A DNA stretch of 64,000 nucleotides from Formicarius rufipectus. Its lineage: Eukaryota; Chordata; Aves; Passeriformes; Formicariidae. The stretch is from assembly GCA_013399695.1 (NCBI GenBank), contig VXAU01000753.1, forward strand, positions 37,020 to 101,019, given 5' to 3'. The translations under genes were made by a program, and so were the position numbers. Numbering within the stretch: position 1 is the first letter of the stretch; the number at the start of each line of letters is the position of its first letter. Shown here one piece after another: positions 59,902 through 64,000 of this stretch. Under the pieces are notes generated by a model that searched no databases, was not told where the DNA came from, and saw only the letters and a program-made list of their open reading frames with translations.

Positions 59902-61662
59902 GTAAGACTTTTTGTAAAACATATGTATATATCATTTTTGCACATACAATCTTTAAATGTTAAATATTTTTAAAATAATATTGGCCTTTTTTATGAGCTT
60001 TTTAGCCTTCATTGTGCTACAATTTTCATTGCAGCAAAAGCAAACTGGTATTTGTATTTATTAGTCTTTATTCATCATCTCTAAAACAGGTATGACTGTA
60101 ATGAATAGAGACTTCAGTCAAGATTGGGTCACAGTTCACATTATATGATCACAAAGATGAGTCCACAAAACCAGAAAAAGCCCCTCATATTTTATGTTAT
60201 AAATACTTTCAGTGTAAGTAAGTTGCTTATATATATTTTTGTTTTTCACAACCCAACACTATACAAGCATTTTCTGCTGGTTTACCTATAAACTGTTGTG
60301 CTCATTAAATATACTAAATTTTCCACTAGCTTCTAGTCACAGCATTAGGTGCAGAAACTGACCCTAGTCTAATGGCGTCTGCATTTTATTTAATTTATTT
60401 TCAAAGCTCTGGCAATCAAAAATTAACATTTATGTCCTCAGAAGGAGATGGAAGGATAATAGCAATGATGAGGATAGATTTCTTACTGATTCAGTGACTG
60501 AAAATTCGAGTATATTTTTCATGTTATATGTCTATGACCTTGAGAGTCATAACTTGAAACCACAACATTCGTTCTGGTTCACTGCATACACTTGATCTGT
60601 TGAAGCACTGACTCATGAAATTCAGGTGTGATGAGTGCATAAAGACCATTTGCTATGGAATTAGGAAGATTCAGAGCTTTTAAAGGAGAATAATTTATGG
60701 GTGACAAAATGGACTGGGACTGAAAGTCTTCCTACACCATTACTGTTGTATCAAGAATAGAAGAAATGTAAAAAATACTTGGTAGTAAGAAAAAAGGCAA
60801 ACAATCATTTTTTTCAACAAAAAGTACTTTGGAAAAAAAATTAAGTCAACAAACTGTGTTTTACTGAATGATTTCACCTCCCTTTATGTCATACGCCATG
60901 GTGATCAACTGAGTGCATTTTTACTTTAATTGTTTTGCATGTATTTCTTTCCAAAAAAAAGACTATCAGATCAAATATGATTATTATTAAGTGATGACAG
61001 TATCCATTTTAATGTATATTTGAAAATGGTCAGGTATGATTATGACATTGTTCCAATGTTCTGATATCTGCTAGTTAGTGAACTTTATAATGATTTAATA
61101 TTACTAATTTGCATTCAAATCTTATCATGGTAAATAACATGAACTAATTTTTATAAAGCTAATTTTTAGCTGTATATTCCAGACTCTGCTCTTGGGTTTT
61201 TATACTTAATCACAACTGTTTACCACAACCCTTTTTGCATATTAAATTTTATAATTTTTTAACAGAGTACATGATCATTGCTGTATACCCTAATTTTTAA
61301 AAAATTATAAATTGATAAGTTTTTTTTTAAATTAAATTTATTTTTTTCACAGTACTACTGCTTTTACACCTCTGGATCAATGATATACCTCTGTGATTTG
61401 AGAACTCACATAAAAAGTTATTATTTAGCTATTATTTAAGATGCATAAGTGACAATATTCAAAATACCAGTTGATTCTGTAGCTTAAACTACTCTGTCAA
61501 TTATTTTTACCCATACATACATTTTTAATACTAGAATACTATGTTTAAACATGTCTTCAATGCTTAATCATACATATTTTATATACAGATATTTTTGAAG
61601 AACAATTCATACTAGTGGTTTTATTTACACAGTTTTATCATGACTATCTTGACATTCATGAC
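59902..61662. other. Noncoding AT-rich interval
   Basis: Very AT-rich unique sequence. About 60960-61250 is non-repetitive and includes ATTTGCATTCAAAT, an octamer (ATTTGCAT)-containing word, within runs of homeodomain-like sites. T- and A-runs occur near 61320-61350. No gene is seen. Confidence 0.5.
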
Positions 61663-62207
61663 GAAAGCCAGCTGAACCCTGGACTGCACCAAAAGTAGTG
61701 TGGCCAGAAGGTCAAGGGAGGTGATTATCCCCCTTTGTCTGTTCTTGTGAGACCATGCTTGGACTACTGTGTCCAGCTGTGGGGCCCCTAACAAAAGAAG
61801 GACATGGACCTGTTGGAGTCAGTTGAAGATGATCAGAACACCTCTGCTATGAAGACAGACTGAGAGCTTATAAGAAAGATGGGTACAAAGTTTTTAGTAG
61901 ATCTTGTAGCAATAGGACAAGAGATAATGGGTTTAAAATAAAAGAGGCTACATTCAGATTGGATAAAAAGTTTAAAAAAAAGGAATTATTATGAGGGTGG
62001 TCAAACACTGGCACAGGTTGTCCAGAGAGGTGGTAACTGCTCCATCCCTGGAAACATTCAAGTTCAGTTTGGATGGACTCTGAGCAAACTGATATAGTTG
62101 AAGATGTCTCTGCTCACTGCAGGAGACTTGGACTAGACATCCTTTAAAAGTCTCTTCCAATTCAAACCATTCTATGATTCTGTGAATTCCTCTATGACTG
62201 TGTGATG
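61663..62207 (+). mobile_element. CR1 LINE, ~0.54 kb, with ORF2 C-terminal remnant
   Basis: Sense CR1 from GAAAGCCAGCTGAACCCTGG through GTGGCCAGAAGGTCAAGGGA, GGACTACTGTGTCCAGCTGT, GGGGCCCC and GAAGGACATGGACCTGTTGG to GAGGGTGGTCAAACACTGGC, CATCCCTGGAAACATTCAAG and AGTTGAAGATGTCTCTGCTC, ending in CATTCTATGATTCTGTGA. Some internal coding similarity is lost to a deletion (about 61850-61900). The minus frame at 61972-62247 is a shadow. Same subfamily tail as 57081-57284. Confidence 0.95.
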
Positions 62208-64000
62208 AGGTCTTCAATCTGTGCAGAACTGAGGTGAGACTATTCAAAGGAACTTGAGGGAATTAGTCACGACTATAACAGAATTATTAGAGCAAATCCT
62301 TGCACATTTAATGCTAAGGGGTCATCGTGGTGGTACACAACAAGCCGATTCCTATCTTCACAGCAACTTCAGGGGCACAACTCAAGTGTGTTACTACAAG
62401 GATTTTCTTTTACACATCCGAGCAATAACTGCATTACTTTAGGTTTATTAACACACTGGGGTAACAGCACTGCAGGGCAATAGCATGAGCTAGAAAAGAA
62501 TGGTCAGCACGAAATTTTGTCAGAGCATTGCAATAATGGGATTTCTTTAATAGAGTAAGCACGACAGCATAATGTATAAATTATTCACCTAAATCTATCA
62601 GACTTCTCCAACCTCATTGAAGAGCACTGCAGATTAATTCAGGAGGGCAAACTCTAACCATTCCTTTTGACTTTGCAGTGCAATGACATGGTTGATTTAT
62701 AACCTGTTTAAAGTGATGGGGAAAAATATTTGATCCTCTGGATGACCTGCTGGCACCATGTGGGTGCCCTCAGTGTCCTATTCTCCATCCCATTTCCCAG
62801 AAGCAGAGAGGAGGAGTTCTATATCATATTCCCCTGGCCCTGTGGTCTTGGAAATGCTGTCCTTCTTAGAGGGGATGAGCTACACAAGAGTTCATAGAGT
62901 ACTGTGAAGCTTTTTGAGGAACTTTTGAGGACAATCCTGCTGCTCTAAAGTGTAGGATGCTCTGGACCTGGACATAGACCATATCCATAAAGCACAGTTA
63001 ATATTAGAGTGGGTAGAGTATAAGAGCTATTCAGGTGGAAAAACTGTGGCACAGAGATACCATGGAGAGGTCAGGTTTGCTTGCTCCCTAGACAATAGTA
63101 GCATCACTTACCACAAGCACAATTCTATCTTTCCATGTAGTTTGGAGTCTGGCATAATTCATGGTATAGAGGTACTAGGGTCAGTACAAAAAATAAATGG
63201 CAATTTAACATGATAAAATGCCAACTAGCATTTGAAACTGCACGGATTGATGGCAAAACAACTGGTGATTGCTCAAATTATTAGTAAATTGATTAGCTTA
63301 ACTAGGCTATTAATCTAGCAAATGTGAAGCTTTTCAAAGTTATTCAGGGATGCCTGCTCTGATGTCTCTCTCTTTTCCAGCAAATGTGGCATGACTGTAT
63401 TCACTAGATGAATAGTTACTAGCTTGCTCATCTCTGTCTTTAGAAGACTACTTGGTTCACTCCTCTAGTAAACTGAAATCAATCAAATATAAACAGAGAG
63501 TGACAAAAAGACCTCAGCAAAATTGTATGAAAATAAAATAGCTCCCAATTCTTTCCATGAAAGTTAAAGATGTAACAAAAAAGTTTGAGTATCCAAAGTT
63601 ATCCAAGGTTAAACCCTTCCTTTAAGTTTGATTCAGACTGTTGTGTTTGGGTGCTGTTTAGATCTGTGTGAAATTATGTACCTATGAGCCACAATGTCTT
63701 GGCAGCAAAATGAAATTAAGTGTCCATCTGCCTTAGCTTGGGCCCTTATTTCTTGTTAATAAAATGCTTCTCAGCAGAGAGCTGATAAACAGTTTTCATT
63801 TGCCTGCAGTTCCTTTCTGACAGATGCACACAATCTTTTGAGCTCTGATGATCACCTTCAAATTCTTCCCAAATCAAACCAATGGTAAATGAAGTTGTAA
63901 GTGTATGTACAGACTTTTAAGAGAAAAAAAAAAAAGTATTACACTTCAAGTGGAATGCACTGATTATCAATGATAAATCTTGGAATTAAAAAAAAAAAAA
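62208..64000. other. Noncoding interval to window end
   Basis: Unique sequence. About 62740-63000 is GC-richer without a recognised domain. About 63640-63880 has the texture of a conserved noncoding element. A-runs occur at about 63922 and at the window edge (63989-64000). No gene is supported. Confidence 0.45.

Noticed and set aside
1..64000. CRISPR arrays, rRNA, operons, phage or integrative elements
   Set aside because: No regularly spaced direct repeats, no rRNA cores, no bacterial-type gene density. The window is vertebrate noncoding DNA.

Overview
The window looks like noncoding nuclear DNA of a bird. It is AT-rich, CpG-poor and full of stops in every frame. Its dispersed repeats are mostly chicken repeat 1 (CR1) LINE copies, recognised by the conserved 3' end and the ATTCTATG-type tail (CATAGAAT when inverted). 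There are also a few very old MIR-type SINE remnants and one or two degraded LTR pieces. I see no Alu or L1. CR1 is also common in turtles and crocodilians, so bird is the most likely reading but not proven. One ambiguous base (N at 4637) points to a draft vertebrate assembly.

I find no convincing protein-coding gene, rRNA, tRNA or CRISPR array. Open frames are short. The only ones with recognisable protein similarity (3535-4020 minus, 56033-56513 minus, 28046-28285 plus, 36196-36477 plus in part) are decayed CR1 reverse-transcriptase remnants. The window is therefore probably intergenic or inside a very long intron.

Layout: CR1 segments lie at 2.86, 3.45, 7.59, 9.95, 12.78, 13.28, 21.94, 22.45, 27.11, 27.97, 30.49, 35.36, 35.99, 39.78, 42.98, 45.07, 47.25, 47.60, 55.96, 57.08 and 61.66 kb, ten on minus and eleven on plus. 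Most are 5'-truncated. The largest are about 0.6-1 kb and reach the reverse-transcriptase domain. Recognisable MIR pieces sit near 8.1, 11.7 and 40.6 kb. An avian LTR fragment (about 36.31-36.61 kb) interrupts one CR1. A second LTR-like block may lie at 38.83-39.45 kb. Two long stretches (13.3-21.9 and 47.6-56.0 kb) have no CR1 that I can see.

Between the repeats, several blocks have the texture of conserved noncoding elements: dense homeodomain, E-box, RFX, TCF/LEF or forkhead-like sites in non-repetitive sequence (near 11.0-11.5, 19.3-19.7, 23.3-23.7, 37.5-37.8, 43.3-43.5, 61.0-61.2 and 63.6-63.9 kb). Conservation was not measured; these are candidates only. The most interesting structure is the CR1 pair at 35357-37021, whose geometry matches a single insertion with a 5' inversion (twin priming), later hit by an LTR element. 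I did not find a previously undescribed multi-gene system.
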